From contig JAENYG010000004.1 in assembly GCA_016841875.1 (NCBI GenBank), positions 59,279 through 123,278 on the forward strand: DNA of 64,000 nucleotides, written 5' to 3'. Below are positions 47,335-56,494 of the stretch, one piece after another. The position numbers and the translations under genes are program-made. The notes beneath the pieces were generated by a model. It had not been told where the DNA came from. It saw only the letters and a program-made list of their open reading frames with translations, and ran no database searches. Position 1 is the stretch's first letter; every line of letters starts with the position of its first letter. This DNA is from Syntrophomonas sp. (GTDB lineage: Bacteria; Bacillota; Syntrophomonadia; Syntrophomonadales; Syntrophomonadaceae).

Positions 47335-49182
47335 TCAGTAATCAAAACACTCATCATCAATTTCAAGCACAGAAGTATCGGCAAGTTTAATTATTTCGGC
47401 CAAATTGGCCACATGAGGCACTTCATTCAACAGATAATACCTGGCTGAAAGGATTTTACCCTTATAGAATGTATAGTCGTAGTGGTCCTTTCCAAGTTCA
47501 TTCGCCTTCTTATCGGCCAATATTGCCTGTTCCAGCAGCAATTTCCCACCCAGCAGTTCGGCGGTAGCCATAAGAATTCGTTTGGCGTAAGTGGGTATCA
47601 ATCCCAGTTTTTCTTGATCCTGAGCAAATCCAGCCATGCATTGCTTAATTTCAGCATAAGCGCTTATAGCTTTTCCTAACTGGGCGAACTCCTTAATGAA
47701 TTCAGGATGATCTTTATTGGCTTCATAATAATCTTGTATTTCCTGCATCCAGCGAGCGAATACTGCGCCTTTTTCCAGACCCCATTTGCGCCCGACTAGA
47801 TCCATGGCCTGTATATAGGTAGTGCCCTCATACAGGGTGTTGATCTTCGTATCCCGGGCCAGTTTTTCACAGGGATAATCGGCAATATATCCATAACCAC
47901 CGTAAATTTGTATTGCCTCGGTCCCTACCAGGTCCCAGGAAATTTCACTGCAGTAGGCCTTGGACAAAGGAATAATAACCCCTAGTTCATCGTCAGCTTT
48001 TTTTCTTTCTTCCGGATCCGGATCCCAGTGATTGACATCAATATCAAAATAGCCTTTGTAAGTCATAGCCCGGCAGGCTTCCCCGATGGCTTTGCATCTT
48101 AACAGGGCTCTTTTGATATCTTCATGTTCGATAATAGGAACCCGGCCTTTTTTGGGATTAGTAAAAGGAGTACCCTGTATTCTCTGTCGGGCGTAATCTT
48201 TGGCATTATAGTAAGCATTGGCAATAACACTGATGGACAGTATACCGCAGACCAGACGCTCCTCGTTCATCATTTTAAACATCAGAGACATTCCGTCGCC
48301 TTTGCCTTCGTTTTCCAACGGATTTCTTCCCAGCAAATAACCACGGCACTTATTTTCATCTCCAAAGCTTAAAGATACGGTGGGATTGCCATGCATTCCC
48401 ATTTTATGTTCAATCCCGGTGGCAATAACATCATTGAATTCCATGCTGCCATCCTCATTGATCCAGTATTTAGGCACTACAAATAAAGATATTCCTTTGG
48501 TTCCGGGAAGAGCTCCATCTACTCGGGCTAAAAACAGATGTACGATATTTTCGGCAAAATCATTATCTCCATTGCTGATGAATATTTTCTGTCCCTTGAC
48601 TTTGAAGACACCTGGTTCATCAGTAGGAAAAGCTTTACTGGCTATTTCTCCCACATCAGACCCGGCCTGGGGCTCTGTCAGGCACATGGTGCCGGTATAA
48701 TCCCCAGCAAACATTTTGGGCAAAAATTTCTCTTTGATATGCTCAGGAGCCAGTTCGTTGATCAACATGGTAGACCCCTGGGCCATAGCCAGAAATGGGG
48801 GAACAAATGCCGGGTTGGCAGCGGAGAACATTTCCCACAAAGGAAACATCATAACCTGGGGCAGCACTACTGCTCCTTCACTGGTGTCGTTGTTGGCGCA
48901 TCCCCAGCCTTCCGACTGCAGTTTTTTGTATACCGGTGGAACGGTAGGGGAAATAATTACCTGACCGTTTTCAAATTTTATAGGGTTGATTTCACCGTCA
49001 TCGGAAGTAGGTTCAACTACATCTTTGGTCATCTTTAGCACTGTATCCAGTATCATATCTACGTCTTCCACGCCATAGTTCTCATTAAAGCGCGGATAGG
49101 ACAAGACCTTTTCCAGAGGCAGCCATTCTTTTAAGATAAATTTAAAATCCCGGGTGTTTTTATAAGCAAAATTAGAAGCCAT
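47335..49182 (-). CDS. Large acyl-CoA dehydrogenase with C-terminal extension
   Basis: 615 residues; belongs to the roughly 600-residue acyl-CoA dehydrogenase group with an extra C-terminal helical domain. MCLTEPQAGSDVGEIASKAF, IQIYGGYGYIADYPCEKLAR and the catalytic Glu in INTLYEGTTYIQAMDL are intact. GGAGGG before ATG 49182. It lies between the CoA-transferase and the shorter dehydrogenase, all on one strand with small gaps. Confidence 0.9.
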   Translation of the reverse strand: MASNFAYKNTRDFKFILKEWLPLEKVLSYPRFNENYGVEDVDMILDTVLKMTKDVVEPTSDDGEINPIKFENGQVIISPTVPPVYKKLQSEGWGCANNDTSEGAVVLPQVMMFPLWEMFSAANPAFVPPFLAMAQGSTMLINELAPEHIKEKFLPKMFAGDYTGTMCLTEPQAGSDVGEIASKAFPTDEPGVFKVKGQKIFISNGDNDFAENIVHLFLARVDGALPGTKGISLFVVPKYWINEDGSMEFNDVIATGIEHKMGMHGNPTVSLSFGDENKCRGYLLGRNPLENEGKGDGMSLMFKMMNEERLVCGILSISVIANAYYNAKDYARQRIQGTPFTNPKKGRVPIIEHEDIKRALLRCKAIGEACRAMTYKGYFDIDVNHWDPDPEERKKADDELGVIIPLSKAYCSEISWDLVGTEAIQIYGGYGYIADYPCEKLARDTKINTLYEGTTYIQAMDLVGRKWGLEKGAVFARWMQEIQDYYEANKDHPEFIKEFAQLGKAISAYAEIKQCMAGFAQDQEKLGLIPTYAKRILMATAELLGGKLLLEQAILADKKANELGKDHYDYTFYKGKILSARYYLLNEVPHVANLAEIIKLADTSVLEIDDECFDY

Positions 49183-49237
49183 AATTTTATCCCTCCATAT
49201 TTTCAAGGTTCGTTCGTTGGTCTGTTGGGTTCAATTA

Positions 49238-50602
49238 TTAGTACGCTATCTTGTTAGTTGGGGACCAGATCTTCATAGCCTGGGCTTGCTTAATCAACTC
49301 GTCCCGGAAATCGGGATGGGCAATGCTGATTACCGCTTCGGCCCTTCCCCAGATGGTACGGCCTTTTATATTTACTATTCCATGTTCGGTAGCCAGGTAA
49401 TGCACCAGAGTTCGGGGACAAGTTACGATGCTTCCCGGGCTTAATGTCGGTCTGACCCGAGAGTGCACTTTTCCTTCTTTATCGGTATAAGTTGATTCAA
49501 ATGCGAAAATCCCTTTGCCTCCATTAGATTCCCAGGCCCCGATATGATAATCCAGAGAACCTCCGGTCCCGGATATATGCCTTATGCCGTCAGATTCTGA
49601 GTTCACCTGGCTGAATAAATCTACCTCTATGATATTATTAATAGATACTACTTTATCTTCAATGGCTATATTTTTAGGATTGTTGGTATAATCACAGTTA
49701 TAGCCAGCAACCTGTGGGTTTTTGTGCAGGAATTCATGAGTCTTTTTGTTACCAAAACAGAAGGTGAAAATGCTTCTCCCCACATCGCGCCTTTTATATT
49801 TGTTGGTTATTTTGCCGGCTTCGTACATTGCGGTCATGGCATCACAGAACATTTCGGTTTGGATTCCCAGGTCTTTAAGTCCCGAACCAGCTATCATAGC
49901 CCCGATAGCATTTGGCACTCCGCCTATTCCGAGCTGCAGCACCGATCTATCTTCTATCAGAGGCATAATATTCTCCGCAATTTTTTGTGATGCGGGGCTG
50001 ATCTTGGTAGAATCAGGCATTAAGAATACTGACTCGTCGCTTTCAATAATATAGTCCACATCCTTGATATTAATGGATTCCATATAGCCGCCCATGACGT
50101 AAGGGATTTTTTCGTTGACCTCCACTATGACGATTTCCGAGTTTTTTAACTGGGCGTAAGTGTCTGAGGTGGTCATTCCAAAATTAAAATTGCCATGGGA
50201 ATCCATCGGCGCAGTCAACACACAGGAAAGATTCTTTTTAGTCCATGGCTGTACTGCTTCACCGCGAATTTTCTGCAAATCATGGTATTGGGTAATATAG
50301 TAGGATATCCGGTTTTTGTCACCAAGCATTCGGTCTATTCCGCTGTAATGGGCACTGTAATAGGTAAAGGTCTTCATTTCAGGGTCATTTTTTACCACCT
50401 CGGGGAATCTAACCGACCCGGCAGCATCAATAGTTACGTCCAACAGACCTTCTTCTTCGGCTCTTTTGCCCAGAGCCTTATCAAACTCAGCCGGAAAAGA
50501 TGAGAACTCAGCGTAATTAACATAATCACCTGATTTCACTAACTTTGCTGCCTGATCCGGGGTAATAAGTTTCTGTTTGTATTCTTCCATAAAAGTACTC
50601 AC
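49238..50602 (-). CDS. Acetyl-CoA hydrolase/CoA-transferase family protein
   Basis: 454 residues of the Cat1/AbfT group. LQLGIGGVPNAIGAMI and LGIQTEMFCDAMTAMYEAGK (putative catalytic Glu) are clear, with GSIVTCPRTLVHYLATEHGI near the C-terminus. GTG start at 50602 after AAAGGAG. Likely swaps CoA from acetyl-CoA to butyrate or a related acid at the entry of the pathway. Transcribed from the sigma-54 promoter at 50708-50724. Confidence 0.88.
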   Translation of the reverse strand: MSTFMEEYKQKLITPDQAAKLVKSGDYVNYAEFSSFPAEFDKALGKRAEEEGLLDVTIDAAGSVRFPEVVKNDPEMKTFTYYSAHYSGIDRMLGDKNRISYYITQYHDLQKIRGEAVQPWTKKNLSCVLTAPMDSHGNFNFGMTTSDTYAQLKNSEIVIVEVNEKIPYVMGGYMESINIKDVDYIIESDESVFLMPDSTKISPASQKIAENIMPLIEDRSVLQLGIGGVPNAIGAMIAGSGLKDLGIQTEMFCDAMTAMYEAGKITNKYKRRDVGRSIFTFCFGNKKTHEFLHKNPQVAGYNCDYTNNPKNIAIEDKVVSINNIIEVDLFSQVNSESDGIRHISGTGGSLDYHIGAWESNGGKGIFAFESTYTDKEGKVHSRVRPTLSPGSIVTCPRTLVHYLATEHGIVNIKGRTIWGRAEAVISIAHPDFRDELIKQAQAMKIWSPTNKIAY

Positions 50603-50707
50603 GTTTTCTTTTCTCCTTTCAATCTTACCCACTAAAGTAATTCTTCTTTAATCCCCCTAATACAATGTGCACATGATTAGGTCCATTTACTTGTTATTTG
50701 TTACTTG

Positions 50708-50724
50708 TGCAATTAGTATGCCAA
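50708..50724 (-). promoter_or_regulatory. Sigma-54 (-24/-12) promoter of the CoA-transferase operon
   Basis: Minus strand TTGGCATACTAATTGCA: GG and GC elements exactly 10 bases apart. It stands 106 bases before the CoA-transferase start and downstream of the dyad sites at 50792-50903, next to an enhancer-binding protein gene. Confidence 0.85.
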
Positions 50725-50791
50725 TAACAGAAAAATGAAAAATCCGCCTGGCAAGACGGATTTCACCGACATTATAAAAGTTACAGACATC

Positions 50792-50903
50792 ACAATTGAA
50801 ATTGTTTCACCATGTAACGTTGTTACAGAGATAATTTTAATGTGTTTAAGAAGTGAACAGAAGTGTACAGTTGTTTACAGTAGCTGCTAAGTGTGTTGTT
50901 ACA
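50792..50903. promoter_or_regulatory. Dyad cluster, putative enhancer sites for the AcoR-like regulator
   Basis: TGTAACGTTGTTACA (50813-50827) is a perfect TGTAAC-N3-GTTACA dyad. Related sites are TGTACAGTTGTTTACA at 50864-50879 and TGTGTTGTTACA at 50892-50903, the last overlapping the regulator's stop codon. ACAATTGAAATTGT at 50792-50805 is another palindrome. They lie about 70-180 bases upstream of the -24/-12 promoter, the usual enhancer distance. Confidence 0.75.
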
Positions 50904-52917
50904 CTTCTATTTTATATTTTTTCATTTTTCTATACACCGTGGTACGGGATAATCCTATTTTTTGAGCTACCTGGCTTATATTACCGTTAAATTCGTCAAT
51001 AAGTTCAATTATTTGCTCACGTTCATGTTCATCTTTTAATTTCATATTGAAATTCCTGACTTCTTCAATAGTCAAACTTGATGCCCTGTTTTCTAGCCCC
51101 TCTGTTTTTTGTGAAACTTTTTCAGACTTTTCACCGTATTCGTTTATATGTCCGGGTAAGCGATCTTCTGTAATAATATCTCCATTAGTAAACACAATAG
51201 CATTTTCAATAATGTTCTTTAATTCTCTTACATTACCCGGCCACCGATATTCACAAAGTATAGCCATAGCTTTATCACTGATACTCAATGAATTCCGGTT
51301 GAATTGGGTACAGAAGCTATCTATCAAAAATCTCGTAATCAAAGGTATGTCAAGCTTCCTTTTCCGAAGTGGCGGAAGTTCAATGTTGATAACACTTAAC
51401 CTGTAATATAAATCGTCACGGAATGTCCCTTCCCATATTTCCTTTTTTAGATTCCGATTAGTAGCTGCAATAATTCGTACATCTACTTTCCTGGGATTAT
51501 ACCCACCGATAGGAGTAACTATGGTATCTTGTATGAATCGCAGCAGATTAACCTGCATATCAAAAGGCATTTCACCTATTTCATCCAGAAATACTGTTCC
51601 TCCATCAGCTAGCTCCAGCTTACCAATTCCCCCACCTTTCCGGGCTCCGGTAAAAGCCCCTTCCTCATAACCAAAAAGTTCACTCTGGAGTAATTCCTTG
51701 GGTATAGCACCACAGTTAATGACAATAAATTTACCTTTACGTCCGCTTTCTTCGTGTATAGCCCTGGCTACCAACTCTTTTCCGGTACCGCTTTCTCCTG
51801 TTATTAAAACATTGGAGGAAACGCCCGCAGCTTTCCGAGCTACATTTTTTATTTGCTTCCATGCCTCGCTTTCGCCTACCAGTTCATAAAAATTGGATTT
51901 TTCTTCATCATCGCAGATAAAATTCAAGGAACTGGGGTCACCAAATAAATCTTTATTTTTATCGATTTCGAAACCCAGGATGGTTTGATAAGAATTGTCA
52001 GGATTTACCACAAACTGGCGGCGCACCAGGGTACAGGGTATTATCCTATCCAGTCCTTTTATATGAAAAGACTTGATGAATTCATTGGAGTTGCTTGAAA
52101 ATAGACTGGTAAGCACATGATTATCATCTACTATTAAATCTTCCACAAATTTACCGATCAATGCGCTTCGCTGCCCAACTCCCATGATATCCAGACACTT
52201 ATGATTGGCATTAATAATTCGTCGGTTGGCATCTATCACTATCATGCCATAATTAATAAAATCTATAATAGATGAACAGGTACGGTGATACAAGCTAGTA
52301 ATAGAAGATTGTTCAGCTTTGTATCGCAGCTGGTTTTCGATTATTATAGCTGCCAGTTTTACGGTTTGCAGCATGTTATATGTCGTGCTGTTGCTATGAT
52401 TGCCTATTGCGGCTAATATGCCAAGTATTGTCCCATCATCATCATGTATTGGGACTCCAGCAGTATGGTAGGAATGAAACTGCTCACAATAATGCTCCGG
52501 GCCGACTATTTCCAATGCTTTTTCTTCCGCCAGTGAAGTTCCAATAGCATTAGTCCCAATATCCTTTTCGCCGTAGCGCAGACCCAGCATATTATAAGCA
52601 TCTATACTGCTGCCAACAGCCTCTAAAATGCAGCCTTCCTTTTCAGCTAATAACAATATAAAATCTTTACTGGTCCGGTTTATTTCCTGCATTATTGGCC
52701 TGGCGCATGATATCAGCTGTATGTTTTCGGCCAATTTAGCCTGGAATATCCGATTAGGAAGTTGGTGCGTATTTATACTCTTTGGATCTAACCCTCGACA
52801 TCTCTGCCATGACCTGGCTATCTCCGGCCTTATTTCGGATTCTGTTACTATACCCTCATCAACGAATTTCTGCCAGTTTTCATGGATTTTAGAATCATAG
52901 TAATAAGATGTATCCAA
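50899..52917 (-). CDS. AcoR-like sigma-54-dependent activator
   Basis: 672 residues: GAF-like N-terminal sensor (about 60-200), PAS (210-320), AAA+ domain with GESGTGKELVARAIHEESGR and GAFTGAR sigma-54 contact loop, and a Fis-type HTH (ISQVAQKIGLSRTTVYRKMK). TTG 52917 with GGAGGAG upstream is the likely start; the frame extends to 52941. It should activate the adjacent CoA-transferase/acyl-CoA dehydrogenase operon on the same strand. The effector is unknown. Confidence 0.9.
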   Translation of the reverse strand: MDTSYYYDSKIHENWQKFVDEGIVTESEIRPEIARSWQRCRGLDPKSINTHQLPNRIFQAKLAENIQLISCARPIMQEINRTSKDFILLLAEKEGCILEAVGSSIDAYNMLGLRYGEKDIGTNAIGTSLAEEKALEIVGPEHYCEQFHSYHTAGVPIHDDDGTILGILAAIGNHSNSTTYNMLQTVKLAAIIIENQLRYKAEQSSITSLYHRTCSSIIDFINYGMIVIDANRRIINANHKCLDIMGVGQRSALIGKFVEDLIVDDNHVLTSLFSSNSNEFIKSFHIKGLDRIIPCTLVRRQFVVNPDNSYQTILGFEIDKNKDLFGDPSSLNFICDDEEKSNFYELVGESEAWKQIKNVARKAAGVSSNVLITGESGTGKELVARAIHEESGRKGKFIVINCGAIPKELLQSELFGYEEGAFTGARKGGGIGKLELADGGTVFLDEIGEMPFDMQVNLLRFIQDTIVTPIGGYNPRKVDVRIIAATNRNLKKEIWEGTFRDDLYYRLSVINIELPPLRKRKLDIPLITRFLIDSFCTQFNRNSLSISDKAMAILCEYRWPGNVRELKNIIENAIVFTNGDIITEDRLPGHINEYGEKSEKVSQKTEGLENRASSLTIEEVRNFNMKLKDEHEREQIIELIDEFNGNISQVAQKIGLSRTTVYRKMKKYKIEV

Positions 52918-53069
52918 TATTTCTCCTCCAATTACTAACATTTCTAGCTATAATATAACATCAAATGCCTTATTTCGTGCAAATATTTTATTTTTATTAC
53001 TTCAGATCGATGTTCAATTATGAATATAAGGTTCAATGAACGTATGAACTATAAACCTCCGCCTGAAAA

Positions 53070-53252
53070 CTATATCATGAATAAAACTAAATACATGATT
53101 GTGAGTACTACAAATCCCAAAGGTGTACCCAACCTGGCCCATTCTTTACTGGAAATTTTCAGCTTTGAAGCAGTAATAATTTTTGGAATATTTCCAGGGA
53201 TCAACATACCTCCACTTATCAATAAACCCATAAGTATAGCAGTAACAGTCGT
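53070..53252 (-). pseudogene. C-terminal remnant of a DUF1646-like transporter
   Basis: Directly after the stop of the 53256-53861 gene and in the same frame, codons read ITTVTAILMGLLISGGMLIP, GNIPKIITASKLKISSKEWA, RLGTPLGFVVLTIMYLVLFM and a stop. This looks like the last two membrane segments of DUF1646 putative cation transporters; the rest is missing. The remainder of the 52918-53255 gap is AT-rich without features. Confidence 0.6.
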
Positions 53253-53255
53253 TAT

Positions 53256-53861
53256 TTATAAAACTTTTCCATTTTCATTTACTTTCAAATCATATTTTTT
53301 GGCCCAGTACATTCCTACCTGCCTCAATACACCATCCGGATCTGAAAGGTTCCACATAGCAGTTTTTGCTTTAATAAGCAGTATTTCGGTAATCAGATAA
53401 ACAATCGGAACAAAATCATTCAATGCCCACCAGATAAACGGCAGTACAGCCAGCCATACATCGGCTCCTGTCATATACAGAAACACTGCTCCCAGCAAAT
53501 TGATAAACAGTTTGGGAATGATATTGCTGGCTGGTTTTACCAGATAATTATTAATTTTATAATTATATGAAAACTGGTTAAATAATGACATTGATATCAT
53601 TAAACCCAGACTAGACATCAAGGTATACCATGGATTATTAGTGATATATAGAATTATCGGAAATGAGTAGACAGCCACCAGACTCGGGATAAGAACCCAG
53701 GAGGAAGTTTCCCCAACCATACATTCCAGCGGTCTCTTTTCCAGCAGCCTGCCAAAAAAGCTATTAAGCTCCTTCCTGCTGAAACTGATACGTAATCCAC
53801 GGTTCGTAACCAGTGCATCTTTTTGAGATGTTTCATTTAAATCTTCCCAGAATCCATTCAA
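53256..53861 (-). CDS. Hypothetical membrane protein
   Basis: 201 residues from TTG 53861 with AAGGAG upstream. A hydrophilic N-terminus of about 50 residues precedes four or more hydrophobic segments (SLVAVYSFPIILYI, FINLLGAVFLYMTGADVWLA, ALNDFVPIVYLITEILLI), then a charged C-terminus. No family recognised. It is divergent from the CBS-PAS regulator gene and abuts a transporter remnant. Confidence 0.6.
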   Translation of the reverse strand: MNGFWEDLNETSQKDALVTNRGLRISFSRKELNSFFGRLLEKRPLECMVGETSSWVLIPSLVAVYSFPIILYITNNPWYTLMSSLGLMISMSLFNQFSYNYKINNYLVKPASNIIPKLFINLLGAVFLYMTGADVWLAVLPFIWWALNDFVPIVYLITEILLIKAKTAMWNLSDPDGVLRQVGMYWAKKYDLKVNENGKVL

Positions 53862-54053
53862 AGATATCACTCCTTCCTATTTAACTTTTCAATACATGCA
53901 AATTTTATACCACTGTTCCTAAAGCATTAGCAATTATTTCTATAAATGCAGTTCTTTTACGTTGCATTTATGTCGATTATTATCTAATATTACGATATGA
54001 TGCATTTTTAAATCACCTGGTCATGTAGTATTTAATGGTAAGGAGGGATTACC

Positions 54054-56108
54054 ATCAAAGTACAAGATATAATGATAGATAATCCACTGGTATTAAGACC
54101 AGTGGCAACACTGCAGGAAGCGGCCCGGCTTTTTTTAGAAAATAAAGTCACCGGCGCTCCTGTAGTAGATGCAGATCATAACTTACTCGGTCTATTTGGC
54201 AATAACCAGCTTTTCCAGGCCGTAGCCTGTGGGGACGACTGCAGTAATCGGGTAGAAGATTATATGCTAAAAAATCCTATAACCGTGGCACCGCATGAGG
54301 ATATTGAGGTAATCAAAGATGCTGATGACCAGGGCCAGATACCGGTTATAGATGGTTCTAAAATTGTTGGAACAATCTATCAGAATCATCTGGCCAGCCT
54401 GTTTTACGATGAACTTTTGACCGTTATCAACTCTACGTACAATGCGATTGTAAGTATAGATTCAGATGAAAATATCAATATATTTAATCCTGCTGCTGAA
54501 AAACTGCTGGGGAAAAAACGCACGGAAGTATTAGGCGCCCCTTTTCTTAGCCTTTTTCCCAATGGCCGACTTCCCAAAATTTTGCAGAGCGGAAATGCCG
54601 AACCTACTCAAAATTTTGAATTCAACGGCCAACACTTTATTTCCAATAGAACTCCTATCATCGTGGATGGGAAAGTCGTAGGCGCAGTCGCTATATTACA
54701 AGATGTTTCTGATTTTGATGCTGTTTTTAAAGAACTGCAGAGCACTACGGAAATAAAAGAAGAACTGGATGCTATAATCGAGTCTTCTTTTGATGGAATC
54801 TTCGTAACTGATGGAAGAGGCAGGGTAATCCATGCCAATGAAGCTTATAAGCGGATCACAGGAATCAATATGGAAACAGTCCTGGGTAAAACGATGGATG
54901 AACTGGTTGCAGCCGGGCTTTATGATAAATCGGTCAGCATGCTGGTACGAGAACGTCTGGAACCTGTGACTCTCACCCAGGAAGTAAATACAGGAAAAAC
55001 CGTTCTGGTTACGGGGAATCCTATTTTCGATAAAGAGGGCAACCTCTTCCGGGTCGTTACCAATGTACGCGATATCACCGAACTAAACACTTTGAAAAAA
55101 GAAGTGCAGCATCTGTATTTACAGGAAAAATTAAAAAAAGCACAGCTGTGTGAAAATTTTATAGCCAGATCCCCGAAAACCAAGGAACTCCTGGACCTCA
55201 TAATCCGCCTGGGACAGGTAGATTCAACTGTCTTAATCCTGGGTGAATCAGGTGTGGGCAAAGAGATGGTAGCCAATATCCTGCACAGCAACAGCATCCG
55301 TAAGGATAAACCTATAGTCCATATTAACTGCGGCGCTATACCTGAGAACCTGCTGGAATCTGAACTTTTCGGTTACGAAGCAGGAGCATTTACAGGAGCC
55401 CAAAAGCATGGGAAAGCAGGATTATTCCAGATCGCAGATAAAGGCGTACTCTTTCTGGACGAAATAGGTGAACTCTCCTTAAACCTGCAGGTAAAACTGC
55501 TGCGCGCTATCCAGGAATCTGAGATCACCCCGGTAGGCGGGATTAAACCGGTCAAGATAGATGTACGCATAATAGCCGCCACCAACCGCAACCTATGGGA
55601 CATGGTATCAACAGGCAGTTTCAGAAGAGACCTGTTTTACCGGTTGAATGTGGTACCGGTTAATGTGCCTCCCCTCAGGGAACGCCGGGAGGAGATCCCT
55701 GCTCTGGTTTATCACGTTATTAAAAAACTCAACGGCAGGTATGGTCTCAATAAGACGATGGATGAAAAAGTCATTGAGAGGCTGTTTAATTATGACTGGC
55801 CCGGAAATATACGAGAACTGGAAAACATTATCGAGCGTGCTTATGTCACCATGCCGGGTAATATCATAGAAGATGTAAAGTTGGAATCATCGGACGCCAA
55901 ACAGGATGAGATATATCAGTTGAAGCTCCCTGACGAACCAAAATTAAAAAATGCTGTTGAAGAACTTGAGAAGTTATTGATCCTTGATACTCTCAAACGT
56001 CATGGCAGTACCAGAAAAGCAGCCGTAAAGCTCGGGGTCAGTCAACCCACAGTATGCCGGAAAGCAGCGCGTTATGGTATACGTCTGGCAGACTACGAAC
56101 CAGAGTGA
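54054..56108 (+). CDS. CBS-PAS-PAS sigma-54-dependent activator, probable ATC start
   Basis: 684 residues: paired CBS domains (1-125), two PAS domains (about 130-345), AAA+ domain with GESGVGKEMVANILHSNSIR and GAFTGAQ loop, and a C-terminal HTH (GSTRKAAVKLGVSQPTVCRK) of the TyrR-like kind. The first ATG (54072) lies inside the CBS start motif KVQDIM; AAGGAGGG stands 6 bases before an in-frame ATC at 54054 that yields xKVQDIMIDNP, the normal CBS N-terminus. I therefore propose an AUC start. CBS domains suggest nucleotide sensing added to PAS sensing. It probably activates the operon directly downstream. Confidence 0.88.
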   Translation: MKVQDIMIDNPLVLRPVATLQEAARLFLENKVTGAPVVDADHNLLGLFGNNQLFQAVACGDDCSNRVEDYMLKNPITVAPHEDIEVIKDADDQGQIPVIDGSKIVGTIYQNHLASLFYDELLTVINSTYNAIVSIDSDENINIFNPAAEKLLGKKRTEVLGAPFLSLFPNGRLPKILQSGNAEPTQNFEFNGQHFISNRTPIIVDGKVVGAVAILQDVSDFDAVFKELQSTTEIKEELDAIIESSFDGIFVTDGRGRVIHANEAYKRITGINMETVLGKTMDELVAAGLYDKSVSMLVRERLEPVTLTQEVNTGKTVLVTGNPIFDKEGNLFRVVTNVRDITELNTLKKEVQHLYLQEKLKKAQLCENFIARSPKTKELLDLIIRLGQVDSTVLILGESGVGKEMVANILHSNSIRKDKPIVHINCGAIPENLLESELFGYEAGAFTGAQKHGKAGLFQIADKGVLFLDEIGELSLNLQVKLLRAIQESEITPVGGIKPVKIDVRIIAATNRNLWDMVSTGSFRRDLFYRLNVVPVNVPPLRERREEIPALVYHVIKKLNGRYGLNKTMDEKVIERLFNYDWPGNIRELENIIERAYVTMPGNIIEDVKLESSDAKQDEIYQLKLPDEPKLKNAVEELEKLLILDTLKRHGSTRKAAVKLGVSQPTVCRKAARYGIRLADYEPE

Positions 56109-56124
56109 TTCACATATGTTTCAG

Positions 56125-56226
56125 GCGATACTTTTTTGTATATACCCATTTCATTTCATAATTACTGCTTGATTAGATAAGACAGCAGTACAAAAAATAT
56201 ACAAAATAGATACAAAAAAGTATCGC
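56125..56226. promoter_or_regulatory. Inverted dyad pair, putative enhancer sites
   Basis: GCGATACTTTTTTGTAT (56125-56141) and its exact reverse complement (56210-56226) flank 68 bases that hold a third related site, GTACAAAAAATATAC (56188-56202). Each arm is itself an ATAC-N6-GTAT dyad. They lie about 135-235 bases before the -24/-12 promoter. The rest of the 386-base gap is AT-rich. Confidence 0.75.
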
Positions 56227-56360
56227 AAACAGTTCTTTTATTAATCATGCATTATAAACTTCACCTTCTTTTCATTTCTTACTTTACTTTCTTGTAAAAC
56301 ACCGTATTTTCCACTTACATAAAACATTATTCATGAAATTTATGTTCTCTTTATTTGGTA

Positions 56361-56376
56361 TGGTACAAAGTTTGCA
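56361..56376 (+). promoter_or_regulatory. Sigma-54 (-24/-12) promoter of the 4-hydroxybutyrate operon
   Basis: TGGTACAAAGTTTGCA, with GG and GC 10 bases apart, 119 bases before the dehydratase start. Confidence 0.85.
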
Positions 56377-56494
56377 ATAACATAAAACGTACAGTAGAAG
56401 AACAAGTTGTTCTTACATTTAATGCATTAAATACGTTTCTGAACAGAAAATCCCAGCTGTAATGACCATTGTAAATATGAAAGGAGTGTACGTA

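Noticed and set aside
53020..53400. 126-codon plus-strand frame
   Set aside because: It lies opposite the transporter remnant and membrane-protein gene, whose minus-strand reading gives sensible membrane segments.
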